Part shown: one piece after another, positions 44,243 to 53,890 of the stretch | Layout: each line of letters starts with the position of its first letter | Numbering within the stretch: the stretch's first letter is position 1 | Source of the DNA: Pantoea vagans | Lineage (GTDB): Bacteria; Pseudomonadota; Gammaproteobacteria; Enterobacterales; Enterobacteriaceae | Assembly (NCBI RefSeq): GCF_004792415.1 | Contig: NZ_CP038853.1 | Span: forward strand, 992,001-1,056,000 | Direction: 5' to 3' | DNA: 64,000 nt | Program-made: the position numbers and the translations under genes | Notes under the pieces: generated by a model | Told to the model about the DNA's origin: nothing | The model's input: only the letters and a program-made list of their open reading frames with translations | Database searches by the model: none

Positions 44243-45403
44243 ATGAAATTACCGATTTACCTGGATTATGCCGCCACCACGCCGGCCGATCCGCGTGTGG
44301 CCAGCAAAATGATGCAGTTTCTGACGCTGGATGGCACGTTCGGTAATCCGGCTTCGCGATCGCACCGTTTTGGCTGGCAGTCTGAAGAAGCGGTCGATGT
44401 TGCCCGCAATCAGATTGCCGAACTGGTCAACGCCGATCCGCGCGAAATCGTCTTTACCTCTGGCGCCACCGAATCCGATAACCTCGCGATTAAAGGCGCA
44501 GCCCACGCCCATCAGGCGCGCGGCAAACATATCATCACCAGCCAGACGGAACACAAAGCGGTGCTCGACAGCTGTCAGCAGCTGGAGCGCGAAGGTTTTG
44601 ATGTCACGTATCTGACGCCGGCAGCTAACGGCATTGTCTCGCCTGAACAGCTGCGTGCGGCGCTGCGCGATGACACCATTCTGGTTACTCTCATGCACGT
44701 CAATAATGAAACCGGCGTGGTTCAGGATATCGCCGCCTTTGGCGAACTCTGCCGCGAGCGTGAGATTCTGTTTCATGTGGATGCGACCCAGAGCGTCGGT
44801 AAGTTGCCCATCGACCTCAGCCAGTTACCGGTCGATTTGATGTCATTTTCGGCCCACAAACTCTATGGTCCGAAAGGCATCGGTGCACTCTATGTGCGGC
44901 GTAAACCGCGCGTGCAGATTGCTGCGCAAATCCACGGCGGCGGGCATGAACGCGGGATGCGCTCCGGCACCCTGCCGGTGCATCAGATTGTCGGCATGGG
45001 CGAGGCCTATCGTATCGCGACAGAAGAGCGCGAAACTGAGATGGCGCGTCTGCAGGCGCTGCGCGATCGTCTGTGGCAGGGTATCAGCGTATTGCCGGAT
45101 GTGACACTCAATGGCGATCCGCATCAGCGTGCGCCGAACATTCTTAACATCAGTTTCGCTGACGTTGAGGGTGAATCCCTGATCATGGCGCTGAAAGATC
45201 TGGCGCTCTCTTCCGGCTCGGCCTGTACCTCTGCCAGCCTGGAGCCTTCCTATGTTTTACGCGCGCTGGGCGTAAGTGAGGAGCTGGCGCACAGTTCGCT
45301 GCGCTTCTCGCTGGGACGCTTCACGACCGAAGAAGAGATCGACTACGCCATTGCCCTGGTGCAGAAGTCGGTGACCCGGCTGCGGGCCTTAATGAAATCC
45401 TGA
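44243..45403 (+). CDS. iscS: Cysteine desulfurase IscS, C-terminally shortened
   Basis: PLP enzyme that takes sulfur from cysteine and passes it on as a persulfide. It has Lys206 ([10 protein letters not shown]), His104 and the catalytic Cys328 ([14 protein letters not shown]), all at E. coli positions, so catalysis should be intact. The protein has 386 residues instead of 404. It follows E. coli through about residue 382, then ends LMKS; the usual tail (SPLWEMYKQGVDL and the terminal WAHH) is missing in every frame. That tail is known to contribute to IscU binding. The gene after it is pepB, not iscU. TusA/ThiI sulfur transfer likely remains. Confidence 0.93.
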   Translation: MKLPIYLDYAATTPADPRVASKMMQFLTLDGTFGNPASRSHRFGWQSEEAVDVARNQIAELVNADPREIVFTSGATESDNLAIKGAAHAHQARGKHIITSQTEHKAVLDSCQQLEREGFDVTYLTPAANGIVSPEQLRAALRDDTILVTLMHVNNETGVVQDIAAFGELCREREILFHVDATQSVGKLPIDLSQLPVDLMSFSAHKLYGPKGIGALYVRRKPRVQIAAQIHGGGHERGMRSGTLPVHQIVGMGEAYRIATEERETEMARLQALRDRLWQGISVLPDVTLNGDPHQRAPNILNISFADVEGESLIMALKDLALSSGSACTSASLEPSYVLRALGVSEELAHSSLRFSLGRFTTEEEIDYAIALVQKSVTRLRALMKS

Positions 45404-45562
45404 TACCCGGTCATAATCCGGAAACTGCGCCAATATGGGCGCTTCGCTGGCAACGTCCGGCGGAATCTGTTATCAGGTCTCTGTGAAATACATTTAACAT
45501 CTTATTAAAGCCGTCATAACAATCAGGCTGGATGAAACAGATAACGATTACGGAGCTTTTCG

Positions 45563-46849
45563 ATGACCACACAACCCATGAACATTACGCTTAGCAGCCA
45601 GCCCGCCGATGCGCGCTGGGGCGAAAAAGCGATTCTGAGCAGCAACGACAGCGGCATGACGCTGCATCTCACCGGCGCGGATGCGCTGAATACTATTCAG
45701 CGTGCGGCGCACAAAATCGACAGCCAGGGCATCCGCCACGTGGCGCTGACCGGCGAAGGCTGGCACCTGGAGCAGTGCTGGGCATTCTGGCAGGGCTTCC
45801 GTGGCCCGAAAGGCCAGCGCCAGGTTGAGTGGCCAGCGCTGGGCGAACATGAGCAGGCGGAGTTTGATCGCCGTCTGAAAATCATCGACTGGGTCCGCAA
45901 CGTGATTAACCTGCCTGCAGAAGACCTGGGGCCGGAACAGCTGGCGCATACTGCCGTCGATCTGATCAGTGAAGTGGGCGGCAGCGCTGTGAGCTATCGC
46001 ATTACCAAAGGCGACGATCTGCGCGTTCAGGGCTATATGGGCCTGCACACGGTGGGACGGGGTTCAAATCGCCCGCCGGTTTACCTGGCGCTCGACTACA
46101 ACCCAACCGGCGATGAGAATGCACCGGTCTACGCCTGTCTGGTCGGTAAAGGCATCACCTTTGATACCGGCGGCTACAGCCTGAAGCAGAGCAGCTTCAT
46201 GGACTCAATGAAGTCTGACATGGGCGGCGCGGCGACCGTTACTGGCGCACTGGCAATGGCGATTTCGCGTGGCCTGAACAAGCGCGTCAAACTCTACCTC
46301 TGCTGTGCCGATAACATGGTCAGCAGTAACGCCTTCAAGCTTGGCGACATCATTCGCTATCGCAACGGCAAATCGGTGGAAGTCATGAACACCGATGCGG
46401 AAGGTCGCCTTGTCCTGGCCGACGGTTTAATCGACGCCAGCGAGCAGAACCCGACGCTGATCATCGATGCTGCCACGCTGACCGGCGCGGCTAAAACGGC
46501 GCTGGGCAACGACTATCATGCGCTGTTTACCTTTGATGATGTGATGGCGCAGTCGCTGATGGGCAGCGCGGTAAGTGAGAACGAGCCTTTCTGGCGCCTG
46601 CCGCTGGCTGAATTCCATCGCAGCCATCTGCCGTCTAACTTCGCCGATCTCAATAACATCGCCAGCCCGTCTCATGCGGCAGGCGCCAGCAGTGCAGCAG
46701 CGTTCCTGTCCCACTTCGTGAGCAACTATCAGCAGGGCTGGCTGCACATCGACTGTTCCGCCACCTATCGCAAAGGGGCGGTTGATCAATGGGCGGCGGG
46801 TGCAACAGGTCTTGGCGTGCGAACCATCGCTAATCTGCTACTGAAATAA
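45563..46849 (+). CDS. pepB: Peptidase B (M17 leucyl aminopeptidase family)
   Basis: Broad-specificity metallo-aminopeptidase, 428 residues. The M17 signature [13 protein letters not shown] and metal-binding [15 protein letters not shown] and [10 protein letters not shown] segments are intact. GGAG lies 7 bases before the ATG. In E. coli pepB follows iscX; here it follows iscS after 159 bases, so the whole iscU-to-iscX block is missing from between. Confidence 0.96.
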   Translation: MTTQPMNITLSSQPADARWGEKAILSSNDSGMTLHLTGADALNTIQRAAHKIDSQGIRHVALTGEGWHLEQCWAFWQGFRGPKGQRQVEWPALGEHEQAEFDRRLKIIDWVRNVINLPAEDLGPEQLAHTAVDLISEVGGSAVSYRITKGDDLRVQGYMGLHTVGRGSNRPPVYLALDYNPTGDENAPVYACLVGKGITFDTGGYSLKQSSFMDSMKSDMGGAATVTGALAMAISRGLNKRVKLYLCCADNMVSSNAFKLGDIIRYRNGKSVEVMNTDAEGRLVLADGLIDASEQNPTLIIDAATLTGAAKTALGNDYHALFTFDDVMAQSLMGSAVSENEPFWRLPLAEFHRSHLPSNFADLNNIASPSHAAGASSAAAFLSHFVSNYQQGWLHIDCSATYRKGAVDQWAAGATGLGVRTIANLLLK

Positions 46850-46895
46850 GAAGGGCTCAGCGGTGGCAGATGCCGCCGCTGTTCAGAGGGAAACT

Positions 46896-47660
46896 ATGAA
46901 CCGTCTTGAAGAGGTGCTGAAGCTGGCAGCCACCGAGCCTGCCCATCGGCCCGAATTTTTTCAACTGCTGCTGGAGTCTGATGTCTTTGTTCCAGGCGAA
47001 AGCACTACGCAACAGCTTGATGCCAGCACGCCCGTTGATCTGCAGCACTGGGAAAAAGAGGATGGCAGCAGCATCATTCCTTTTTTCACGTCTGAAGAGG
47101 CGATGAGTGAAGCGGTGAGCGGTGAGCAGTCCTGGCTGCGTCTGCCGGTCCGGACGCTGTTTGAGATTACACGTGGCGAGACGCTGTTTCTCAATCCCAA
47201 ACTGCCTTCCGGTAAAGAGTTTACTGCAGCCGAAATCACCCATCTGCTGGCTGAAGAGGGCAGTGCGCTAAGCCAGCAAACCGTGCTGGAAGGAGGACAG
47301 TCCCTGCTGCTCTCTGAAGTGGCCGAGCCGCCTGCGCAGATGATCGATTCGCTGACGCAGCTGTTCAGTAAGCATAAACAGGTGCGCCGGGCGTTTATCG
47401 CCAGCATTCGTGAGCGGGCAGACGAAGCGCCCAATCTGCTGATTGGTATTGAAGCAGACAGCAACATTGAGGCGATTATTCAGGCGGCGGGCAGTGTGGC
47501 AACGGACACGCTGCCGGACGATGCACCGATTGATATCTGTGAAGTCACGCTGCAGGACCGTGGCATCAGCCACTTCTTTACCGCCCACATCACGCCATTT
47601 TATGAGCGTCGCTGGGGCAGTTTCCTGCGTGACTTCAAGGGCAGTGAGCGGATTATCTGA
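46896..47660 (+). CDS. sseB: SseB family protein
   Basis: Cytoplasmic protein of 254 residues with an N-terminal SseB domain and C-terminal domain, long known as an enhanced-serine-sensitivity gene; its biochemical role is unknown. It should not be confused with the Salmonella SPI-2 translocon protein of the same name. Start MNRLEEVLKLAATEPAHRP has AGAGGGAA 6 bases upstream. Conserved segments are DLQHWEKEDG, LSEVAEPPAQMIDSL and PNLLIGIEAD. It follows pepB by 46 bases. Confidence 0.92.
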   Translation: MNRLEEVLKLAATEPAHRPEFFQLLLESDVFVPGESTTQQLDASTPVDLQHWEKEDGSSIIPFFTSEEAMSEAVSGEQSWLRLPVRTLFEITRGETLFLNPKLPSGKEFTAAEITHLLAEEGSALSQQTVLEGGQSLLLSEVAEPPAQMIDSLTQLFSKHKQVRRAFIASIRERADEAPNLLIGIEADSNIEAIIQAAGSVATDTLPDDAPIDICEVTLQDRGISHFFTAHITPFYERRWGSFLRDFKGSERII

Positions 47661-47666
47661 CGCACT

Positions 47667-47699
47667 AAAAAAACAGGCGGCTCATAGGTCGCCTCAGAC
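47667..47699 (-). terminator. Terminator, left copy of a duplicated hairpin
   Basis: Read on the minus strand: AGGCGAC, CTATGA, GCCGCCT then GTTTTTTT; one mismatch in the stem. It nearly repeats the hairpin at 47976-48010 (shared core CAGGCGGCTCATAGG) and lies 6 bases after sseB. Confidence 0.65.
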
Positions 47700-47750
47700 A
47701 GTTGATAATCCCGAATCAGAGTGAATCTGGCCGCAACGAATAAGCTTAAC

Positions 47751-47938
47751 GCGCAGGGCACAGGGTCAGAAGAGGAAAGCGTCCCGCGCCATGGACAAAA
47801 ATGCCGGGAGTGTTTTTGAACAACGCGAAGCGTTGGCCCGGCTACGGGCGCACCTCAGGGATGAGGTGCGTAATCGCGCGGGACGAGCGGCCAGGGATTG
47901 GCTTAAGCGACTTTCCGATCTGACCCTGTTTCCTGTGC
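47751..47938 (-). repeat. Structured inverted-repeat element, long copy (sseB-sseA gap)
   Basis: A 188-base element with imperfect 20-bp terminal inverted repeats (47751-47770 and 47919-47938; ACAGGGTCAGA core identical). Its arms match the short copy at 33369-33477. The extra centre holds three small hairpins, for example GCACCTCA/TGAGGTGC and AACGC/GCGTT. The flanks from 47700 to 47750 show nothing recognisable. Confidence 0.82.
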
Positions 47939-47975
47939 AGCGTCGGTATTACAGCTGAACGAACCAGGCATTATC

Positions 47976-48010
47976 AAAAAATCAGGCGGCTCATAGGCCG
48001 CCTGTTTTTT
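47976..48010. terminator. Terminator of sseA side, right copy of duplicated hairpin
   Basis: Six A, TCAGGCGGC, TCATAG, GCCGCCT, GTTTTTT: a strong hairpin reaching into the sseA stop codon region. Confidence 0.8.
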
Positions 48011-48851
48011 ATTTCGCTATCGGTAAGTCGTCGCGACTGCCCCATTCGCCCCAGGACCCGTCATACAGCGTGACATCCCGAGCGCCCAGCGCCGTCAGCG
48101 CCAGAATCAATACCACCGCCGTTACGCCAGAGCCACAGCTGGCGACCACCGGCTGGGTAATATCCACGCCCGCGTCAGCAAACAGCCTGCGCAGTTCCGC
48201 TTCCGGCTTCAGTTTTCCCTGCTCAACCAGCGTATTCCACGGCACGTTCAGGCTGTTGGGAATATGTCCGCGATGCAGGCCGGGACGCGGTTCGTCCACT
48301 TCAGCGTTAAAGCGATTAGCGGCACGCGCATCAACAATCTGTGCACCGCCTTCATGACTGATCAGCAGCACGTCCGTCAGGCGTTTAACCCGGCTTTCAT
48401 CTGCGTGCGCTTCAAACTCACCTTCCGGCAGATTCACGTCGCCGGTTGCCAGCGCAAAACCGGCTTCTTTCCAGCCCTGCAAACCACCGGCCAGAATCGA
48501 CACCTGCGCCACGCCAAAGGTCTTCAGCATCCACCAGGCGCGCGGCGCGGAAAAGAGATTGCCCTCGTCATAGACCACCAGATGCTTATCACTGCTCACG
48601 CCCAGCTCGCGCATCGCGACGGCAAAGGTCTCGGCACGCGGCAGCATGTGCGGATAAGGGCTTGTGTGATCGGAGAGCGCTTCAATATCAAAGTAAGGCG
48701 CGTCGGGTAGATGACCTGCCAGATATTCAGCCTGGACATCGCGAACCGCTTCCATTCCGGGTGGCAACAGACGTGCATCCAGCACCTGAAGCCGCTCATC
48801 GTTGTAGTGCTCTTGTAACCAGTCGGCGTACACAAACAGTGGCGTCGTCAT
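48009..48851 (-). CDS. sseA: 3-mercaptopyruvate sulfurtransferase
   Basis: Two-domain rhodanese (280 residues) that transfers sulfur from 3-mercaptopyruvate to thiol acceptors or cyanide. The catalytic loop CGSGVTA, with Cys239, is in the second rhodanese domain. The linker NAEVDEPRPGLHRGHIPNSL and the first-domain VYDEGNLFSAPRAWWML are conserved. Its stop codon TAA lies at the edge of the T-rich terminator. It is convergent with sseB and divergent from yfhM. Confidence 0.95.
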   Translation of the reverse strand: MTTPLFVYADWLQEHYNDERLQVLDARLLPPGMEAVRDVQAEYLAGHLPDAPYFDIEALSDHTSPYPHMLPRAETFAVAMRELGVSSDKHLVVYDEGNLFSAPRAWWMLKTFGVAQVSILAGGLQGWKEAGFALATGDVNLPEGEFEAHADESRVKRLTDVLLISHEGGAQIVDARAANRFNAEVDEPRPGLHRGHIPNSLNVPWNTLVEQGKLKPEAELRRLFADAGVDITQPVVASCGSGVTAVVLILALTALGARDVTLYDGSWGEWGSRDDLPIAK

Positions 48852-48997
48852 AACAACCTCATCTCAGCAATCTGTCATACCAGTGTCAGGGAATGTGCGC
48901 ACCATCTCAAGAGAAGCGTTGATTAAATGCGAGCATTGATATGAAATTGCGTAGCGTAATCAAACGACACTCCCTGCGTCCCGGTGAAGGAACTACC

Positions 48998-51900
48998 ATG
49001 AAGAAACGCACTACCCGGCTGCTGCTCAGCATGCTGATCGGTGGCTCGCTGCTGTCAGCGACCCTGTTACCTGCTTTGCCTCTCCAGGCAGCAGAGGCAC
49101 CTGCAACCAAATATGTCAGCAAGCCGCTGACGATTATCGATCTCTCGGAACTGCAGATCGACGGTGCGGCGGCCCTGGTCTTAACCTTCAGTCAGCCGCT
49201 GGATGACAAACAGGATATCGCGCAGAAAGTCAGGCTGACCGACGACAAACAGGGACGGGTGGATGGCGGCTGGGAGCTTTCTGCTAACCGTAAAACGTTG
49301 CGCTTCCGCCATCCCGAACCGTCGCGCCACTTCACCGTCACGGTGGATGCGGGACTGCGTGCGGCCAGCGGTGAGACGCTCGCCGCCGATTACAGTAAAA
49401 AAATCGCGTCCAGCGATATCCAGCCGATGGTGGGCTTTGCCAGCCGCGGTTCACTGCTGCCGCTGCGTATCACGCAGGGCCTGCCGGTACTGGCGCTGAA
49501 TGTTAACCAGGTCGATGTCGATTTCTTCCGCATAAAAAATGCCGGCCTGGCGGAATTTCTCTCGCAGTGGAATTACGGCAATAACCTCTCCAGCTGGCAG
49601 TCACAGGATCTGCTGAAAAGCAGCCAGCTGGTCTACACTGGTCGCTTTGAGCTTAACCCGGCGCGAAACACCCGTGAAAAACTGCAGCTGCCGATGAGTG
49701 ACATCAAGGCGCTTCAGCAGCCCGGCGTCTATCTGGCCGTCATGAAGCAGGCCGGGACTTATCACTACAGCCAGCCCGCCACACTCTTCACTCTGAGCGA
49801 TATTGGCCTGTCACTGCACCGCTTTCCGACTCAGTTCGAACTCTTCGCCCAGAGTCTGGCAAACGGCCAGCCGCTCTCCGGCGTCAGCGTCAGGTTGCTG
49901 GATGAGAAAGGGCAGGTGCTGCAGAGCGACACCAGTGACAGTACCGGTCATCTGCGCCTGAAAGCGGACGAAAAAGGCAAGCTCCTGCTGGCCGTGCAGG
50001 GTGAACAGACCTCAATGATCGATCTGGCGCGTCCGGCGCTGGATCTGGCGGAGTTTCCGGTAGCCGGGCCGCAGGGCTATGACAAACAGCTGTTTGTCTT
50101 TGGCCCGCGCGATATCTACCGGCCCGGCGAAATCGTCATCGTCAATGCGCTGCTGCGCGATGCCGACGGACGCCCGCTGCCCACCCAGCCGATCAAAGCG
50201 GAGCTGGTGCAGCCTGACGGCCAGGTGATGCGGACCTTTGTCTGGCAGCCAGAAGCGGGACTCTATCAGCAGCGACTGGCACTGCCCGCGTCCGCCATGA
50301 CCGGCGACTGGATGCTGCGGCTCAATACCGGCGATAACCTTAAGCGTGAGTGGAAATTCCACGTTGAGGATTTCCTGCCGGAGCGCATGGCGTTAACCCT
50401 GAAAAATGATCCTCAGCCGCAGCCTGCTGATGCCAGCGTTGAGTTCGGTATTGAAGGACGCTACCTCTATGGCGCGCCAGCTGCCGGGAACACCTTACAG
50501 GGGCAACTCTATCTGCGACCGGCTCGTGAAGCCGTGGCTGCACTACCGGGCTACCAGTTTGGTGACATCACCGAAGAGGGATTAAAGCGCACGCTGGATG
50601 AGGTGGACCTCAAGCTCGATGCCAGCGGTAAAGCGCAGCTTACGGTAGAGAATCAGTGGGATCAGCTGCACTCCCCGCTTAACCTGATCCTGCAGGCCAG
50701 CCTGCTGGAGACCGGCGGTCGACCGGTCACACGTCGCGCTACCCAGGCTATCTGGCCCGCTGACGCCCTGCCGGGTATCCGGCCGTTATTCGGTAATAAG
50801 GCAGTTTATGACTACCGCAGCGACCGCTATCACGACGAGCCTACGGTGCCGGAAGAGAGCCTTGCCGAATTCGACATTGTCTATGCCAACAGTCAGGGCA
50901 GGAAACTGGCGGCAGACAAGCTGGATGTGCGCCTGATCCGTGAGCGCCGTGATTATTACTGGAGCTTCTCTGACAGCGAAGGCTGGCAGTCGCAGTATGG
51001 CGACAAAGATCTGCAGGAAGATGAACGCGCCATCTCAATCCCGGCTGACGGCAGCACCAAAGTCAGCTTCCCGGTCGAGTGGGGCCACTACCGGCTGGAA
51101 GTGCAGGCGGGCGAGAAGATCGTCAGCAGCGTGCGGTTCCAGGCCGGTTATGACTGGCAGGACAACACCAACGGCACGGGCGCATTGCGTCCGGATCAGG
51201 TCAGACTGAAGCTGGATAAAGCGGCTTACCAGCCGGGCGATACCGTGCATCTGCAGGTCGAGTCACCGGCTGCCGGTAAAGGCTACCTGATGGTGGAGTC
51301 GAGCAGCGGCACGCTCTGGTGGCAGCCGCTGACCGTACCAAAGGGCGGCACAACGGTGGATGTGCCGGTGGCTGAGAGCTGGCGGCGTCACGATCTCTAC
51401 TTCAGCGCTATTGTGGTGCGTGATGGCGATAAAGTCAGTGGTGCCACACCCAAACGCGCGGTAGGGCTGTTGCACCTGCCGATGGCGACCGAAGCAAGTC
51501 GCTTAAACCTGACGCTTGCGGCACCCGATAAAATCCGTCCTGAGCAACTCCTGACGGTTAAGGTTCATGCCAGTCGTGACGGCGGTCCGCTGCCAGAAAA
51601 AGTGAATGTGCTGCTGTCAGCCGTGGACAGTGGCGTACTTAGCGTAACGGATTTTAAAACGCCCGATCCGTGGCAGGCTTTCTTTGGCCGTAAACGCTAC
51701 AACGTCGATCAGTACGACGTCTTTGGTCAGCTGATCGAAGGCGGCGGCCGGCTGGCGGCGCTGCGTTTTGGTGGTGATGGCGAAGATGAATCGATGACGC
51801 GCGGCGGTAAAAAGCCGGTGACGCACGTTAATATCGTCGCGCAGCAGTTACAGGCGGTGACGCTGGATAAAGAAGGCAACGGGTCGATTACGCTGCCGAT

Positions 51901-53890
51901 CCCGGCGTTTAACGGTGAACTGCGGCTGATGACGCAGGCCTGGAGCGATGACAGCTTCGGTGCCGCAGAGCGCAAACTGGTGGTCGCGGCACCGCTGATC
52001 AGCGAGCTGGCTACCCCACGTTTCCTTGCCAGCGGCGATACCGCATCCCTGGCGCTGGATCTCACTAACCTGACCGATCTGCCGCAAACCCTGAAGGTTG
52101 ATCTCTCCAGCAGTGGCCTGTTGGATCTGGCCGGTGCTGCCAGTCAGAGTGTGACGCTGGCTAAAGGTGCACGCACCACGTTACAGATTCCGGTTACGGC
52201 GAAAACCGGCTTTGGTGATGGCGAGGTTACCGTACAGATTTCCGGTCTGAACCTGCCGGGTGAGCAGGTGAAGCCCGGCAGACAGCAGTGGAAAATGGGT
52301 GTCAGACCGCCTTATCCGGCGCAGACGCTGAACTTTGATGCCGTAATCAATCCCGATCAGCCCTGGGAGATCGCGGCGGCGGCGCTGACGGGGCTGGATG
52401 CACAAACCCTGAGCGGCCAGCTGACGCTGAGCAATCGTCCGCCGCTGAATATCGCCAGCTATATCAGTGCGCTTTACGCCTATCCCTACGGCTGCCTGGA
52501 ACAGACCAGCAGCGGACTCTGGCCTTCGCTTTACACCAGCCATGCTGAGTTGACCGCCATGGGTATTAAAACCAGCAGCGATGAAGCACGACGGGCCGCC
52601 GTCGACACCGGCATTGCCCGTCTGGCAGGCATGCAGCGCGCCAACGGCAGCTTTGGGCTGTGGGATAAACAGAGTGAAGAGGAGTTCTGGCTGACGCCTT
52701 ATGTGACGGACTTCCTGCTGCGCGCCAGCGAGGCGGGCTATGCGCTGCCGGATAATGTGGTGGAGCGCGCTAATGCCCGGCTACTGCGCTATCTGCAGGA
52801 TCCCTCGCAGATCAGCGGCGGCGGTGATAACAACGCCGCGCTACAGTTCAGCGTACAGGCTTACGCCGGGCTGGTGCTGGCGCGTCAGCAACGTGCCCCG
52901 CTGGGTGCGTTGCGCGCCTTGTATCAGCAACGTGAGAAGGCCCGCTCCGGCCTGGCGCTAATGCAGCTTGGCGTCGCGCTGAAGCTGATGGGCGACGGAC
53001 AGCGTGCACAGCAGGCGATCATGCAGGGTGCCACGCTGACGCGTTCGGACAAAGAGTGGTATGGCGACTACGGCAGTACGGTGCGCGATCAGGGGATGAT
53101 GATTGCGTTGCTGGCGGAAAATAAGCTGCAGCCGGATGTGCAAAACAGTCTGCTGCTGTCGCTGTCTAGGGAGGTCAATGGCAAACGCTGGTTCTCGACT
53201 CAGGAAAATAACGCACTTTATCTGGCAGCTCACACTCTGCAACGTGCGCAGGGCAGCAGCTGGCAGGCGCTATTGTCGGGCAATCCTGAACCGCTGCAGG
53301 GCGATGCGCCACTGAATAAAGGGCTGTCTGCTGACCGCCTGTTACAGGGCTTAGCCATCCGTAATCCGGGCAGTGCGCCGCTGTATGGTCGTCTGGACGT
53401 CACCGGTTATCCGCTGGCCGCCCCGCAGCCGGAGAGCAATGTGCTCGGGATAAAACGTGAATACTTCACCCTGGATGGCAAAGCCGCCGATCTCAGTAAT
53501 CTGCGCAGCGGGGAGTTGCTGGTGGTGCGTCTGACCGTTTCGTCAAAGCGCAGCATCAGCGATGCGCTGGTGGTGGATCTGCTGCCTGCCGGTCTGGAGC
53601 TGGAAAACCAGAATCTGGCCGACAGCAGCGCCAGCCTCGGCGACAGTGCGGATGCGCTGAAAGAGAGCATGGGCGATATGCAGCAGGCTGACATTAAGCA
53701 CATTGAGTTCCGCGACGATCGCTTTGTCGCGGCGCTGGCGGTAGATACTTATCGTCCCGCAACGCTGGTCTATCTGGCGCGGGCGGTCACACCGGGTCGC
53801 TTCCTGATACCGCCGCCGCAGGTCGAGTCGATGTATGTGCCGGAGTGGCGCGCCATCGGCAGTACGCCGTCGCAGTTGCATATTCAGTAA
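48998..53890 (+). CDS. yfhM: Bacterial alpha-2-macroglobulin YfhM, secreted rather than lipidated
   Basis: Very large (1630-residue) periplasmic protease-trapping protein of the alpha-2-macroglobulin family, partner of PbpC. The thioester motif CLEQ is present, with Cys1166 in YPYGCLEQT. MG-type beta domains fill the N-terminal two thirds and the helical thioester domain follows. Start MKKRTTRLLLSMLIGG has AAGGAA upstream; the ATG at 48941 adds 19 unrelated residues. Unlike E. coli YfhM, the signal peptide ends LPLQA-AEA with no lipobox cysteine, so it should be soluble in the periplasm. pbpC begins at the next base. Confidence 0.94.
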   Translation: MKKRTTRLLLSMLIGGSLLSATLLPALPLQAAEAPATKYVSKPLTIIDLSELQIDGAAALVLTFSQPLDDKQDIAQKVRLTDDKQGRVDGGWELSANRKTLRFRHPEPSRHFTVTVDAGLRAASGETLAADYSKKIASSDIQPMVGFASRGSLLPLRITQGLPVLALNVNQVDVDFFRIKNAGLAEFLSQWNYGNNLSSWQSQDLLKSSQLVYTGRFELNPARNTREKLQLPMSDIKALQQPGVYLAVMKQAGTYHYSQPATLFTLSDIGLSLHRFPTQFELFAQSLANGQPLSGVSVRLLDEKGQVLQSDTSDSTGHLRLKADEKGKLLLAVQGEQTSMIDLARPALDLAEFPVAGPQGYDKQLFVFGPRDIYRPGEIVIVNALLRDADGRPLPTQPIKAELVQPDGQVMRTFVWQPEAGLYQQRLALPASAMTGDWMLRLNTGDNLKREWKFHVEDFLPERMALTLKNDPQPQPADASVEFGIEGRYLYGAPAAGNTLQGQLYLRPAREAVAALPGYQFGDITEEGLKRTLDEVDLKLDASGKAQLTVENQWDQLHSPLNLILQASLLETGGRPVTRRATQAIWPADALPGIRPLFGNKAVYDYRSDRYHDEPTVPEESLAEFDIVYANSQGRKLAADKLDVRLIRERRDYYWSFSDSEGWQSQYGDKDLQEDERAISIPADGSTKVSFPVEWGHYRLEVQAGEKIVSSVRFQAGYDWQDNTNGTGALRPDQVRLKLDKAAYQPGDTVHLQVESPAAGKGYLMVESSSGTLWWQPLTVPKGGTTVDVPVAESWRRHDLYFSAIVVRDGDKVSGATPKRAVGLLHLPMATEASRLNLTLAAPDKIRPEQLLTVKVHASRDGGPLPEKVNVLLSAVDSGVLSVTDFKTPDPWQAFFGRKRYNVDQYDVFGQLIEGGGRLAALRFGGDGEDESMTRGGKKPVTHVNIVAQQLQAVTLDKEGNGSITLPIPAFNGELRLMTQAWSDDSFGAAERKLVVAAPLISELATPRFLASGDTASLALDLTNLTDLPQTLKVDLSSSGLLDLAGAASQSVTLAKGARTTLQIPVTAKTGFGDGEVTVQISGLNLPGEQVKPGRQQWKMGVRPPYPAQTLNFDAVINPDQPWEIAAAALTGLDAQTLSGQLTLSNRPPLNIASYISALYAYPYGCLEQTSSGLWPSLYTSHAELTAMGIKTSSDEARRAAVDTGIARLAGMQRANGSFGLWDKQSEEEFWLTPYVTDFLLRASEAGYALPDNVVERANARLLRYLQDPSQISGGGDNNAALQFSVQAYAGLVLARQQRAPLGALRALYQQREKARSGLALMQLGVALKLMGDGQRAQQAIMQGATLTRSDKEWYGDYGSTVRDQGMMIALLAENKLQPDVQNSLLLSLSREVNGKRWFSTQENNALYLAAHTLQRAQGSSWQALLSGNPEPLQGDAPLNKGLSADRLLQGLAIRNPGSAPLYGRLDVTGYPLAAPQPESNVLGIKREYFTLDGKAADLSNLRSGELLVVRLTVSSKRSISDALVVDLLPAGLELENQNLADSSASLGDSADALKESMGDMQQADIKHIEFRDDRFVAALAVDTYRPATLVYLARAVTPGRFLIPPPQVESMYVPEWRAIGSTPSQLHIQ

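Larger units (their letters stand above)
47667..47941 (-). ncRNA. Probable small RNA gene, RyfA-like
   Basis: On the minus strand, TTGATA (47972-47977), 18 bases and TGTAAT (47948-47953) form a good sigma-70 promoter with a start near 47941, immediately before the inverted-repeat element. A hairpin with seven T at about 47667-47695 would end an RNA of about 275 bases. I recall RyfA, an RNA of about 300 bases, lying between sseA and sseB in E. coli, but could not check sequence identity. No open frame in it looks coding. Confidence 0.55.

Noticed and set aside
45404..45562. Frameshifted remainder of iscS or a fragment of iscU after the iscS stop
   Set aside because: I read all three plus frames: none carries the E. 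coli IscS tail or any IscU segment, so this is a clean loss rather than a recent frameshift.
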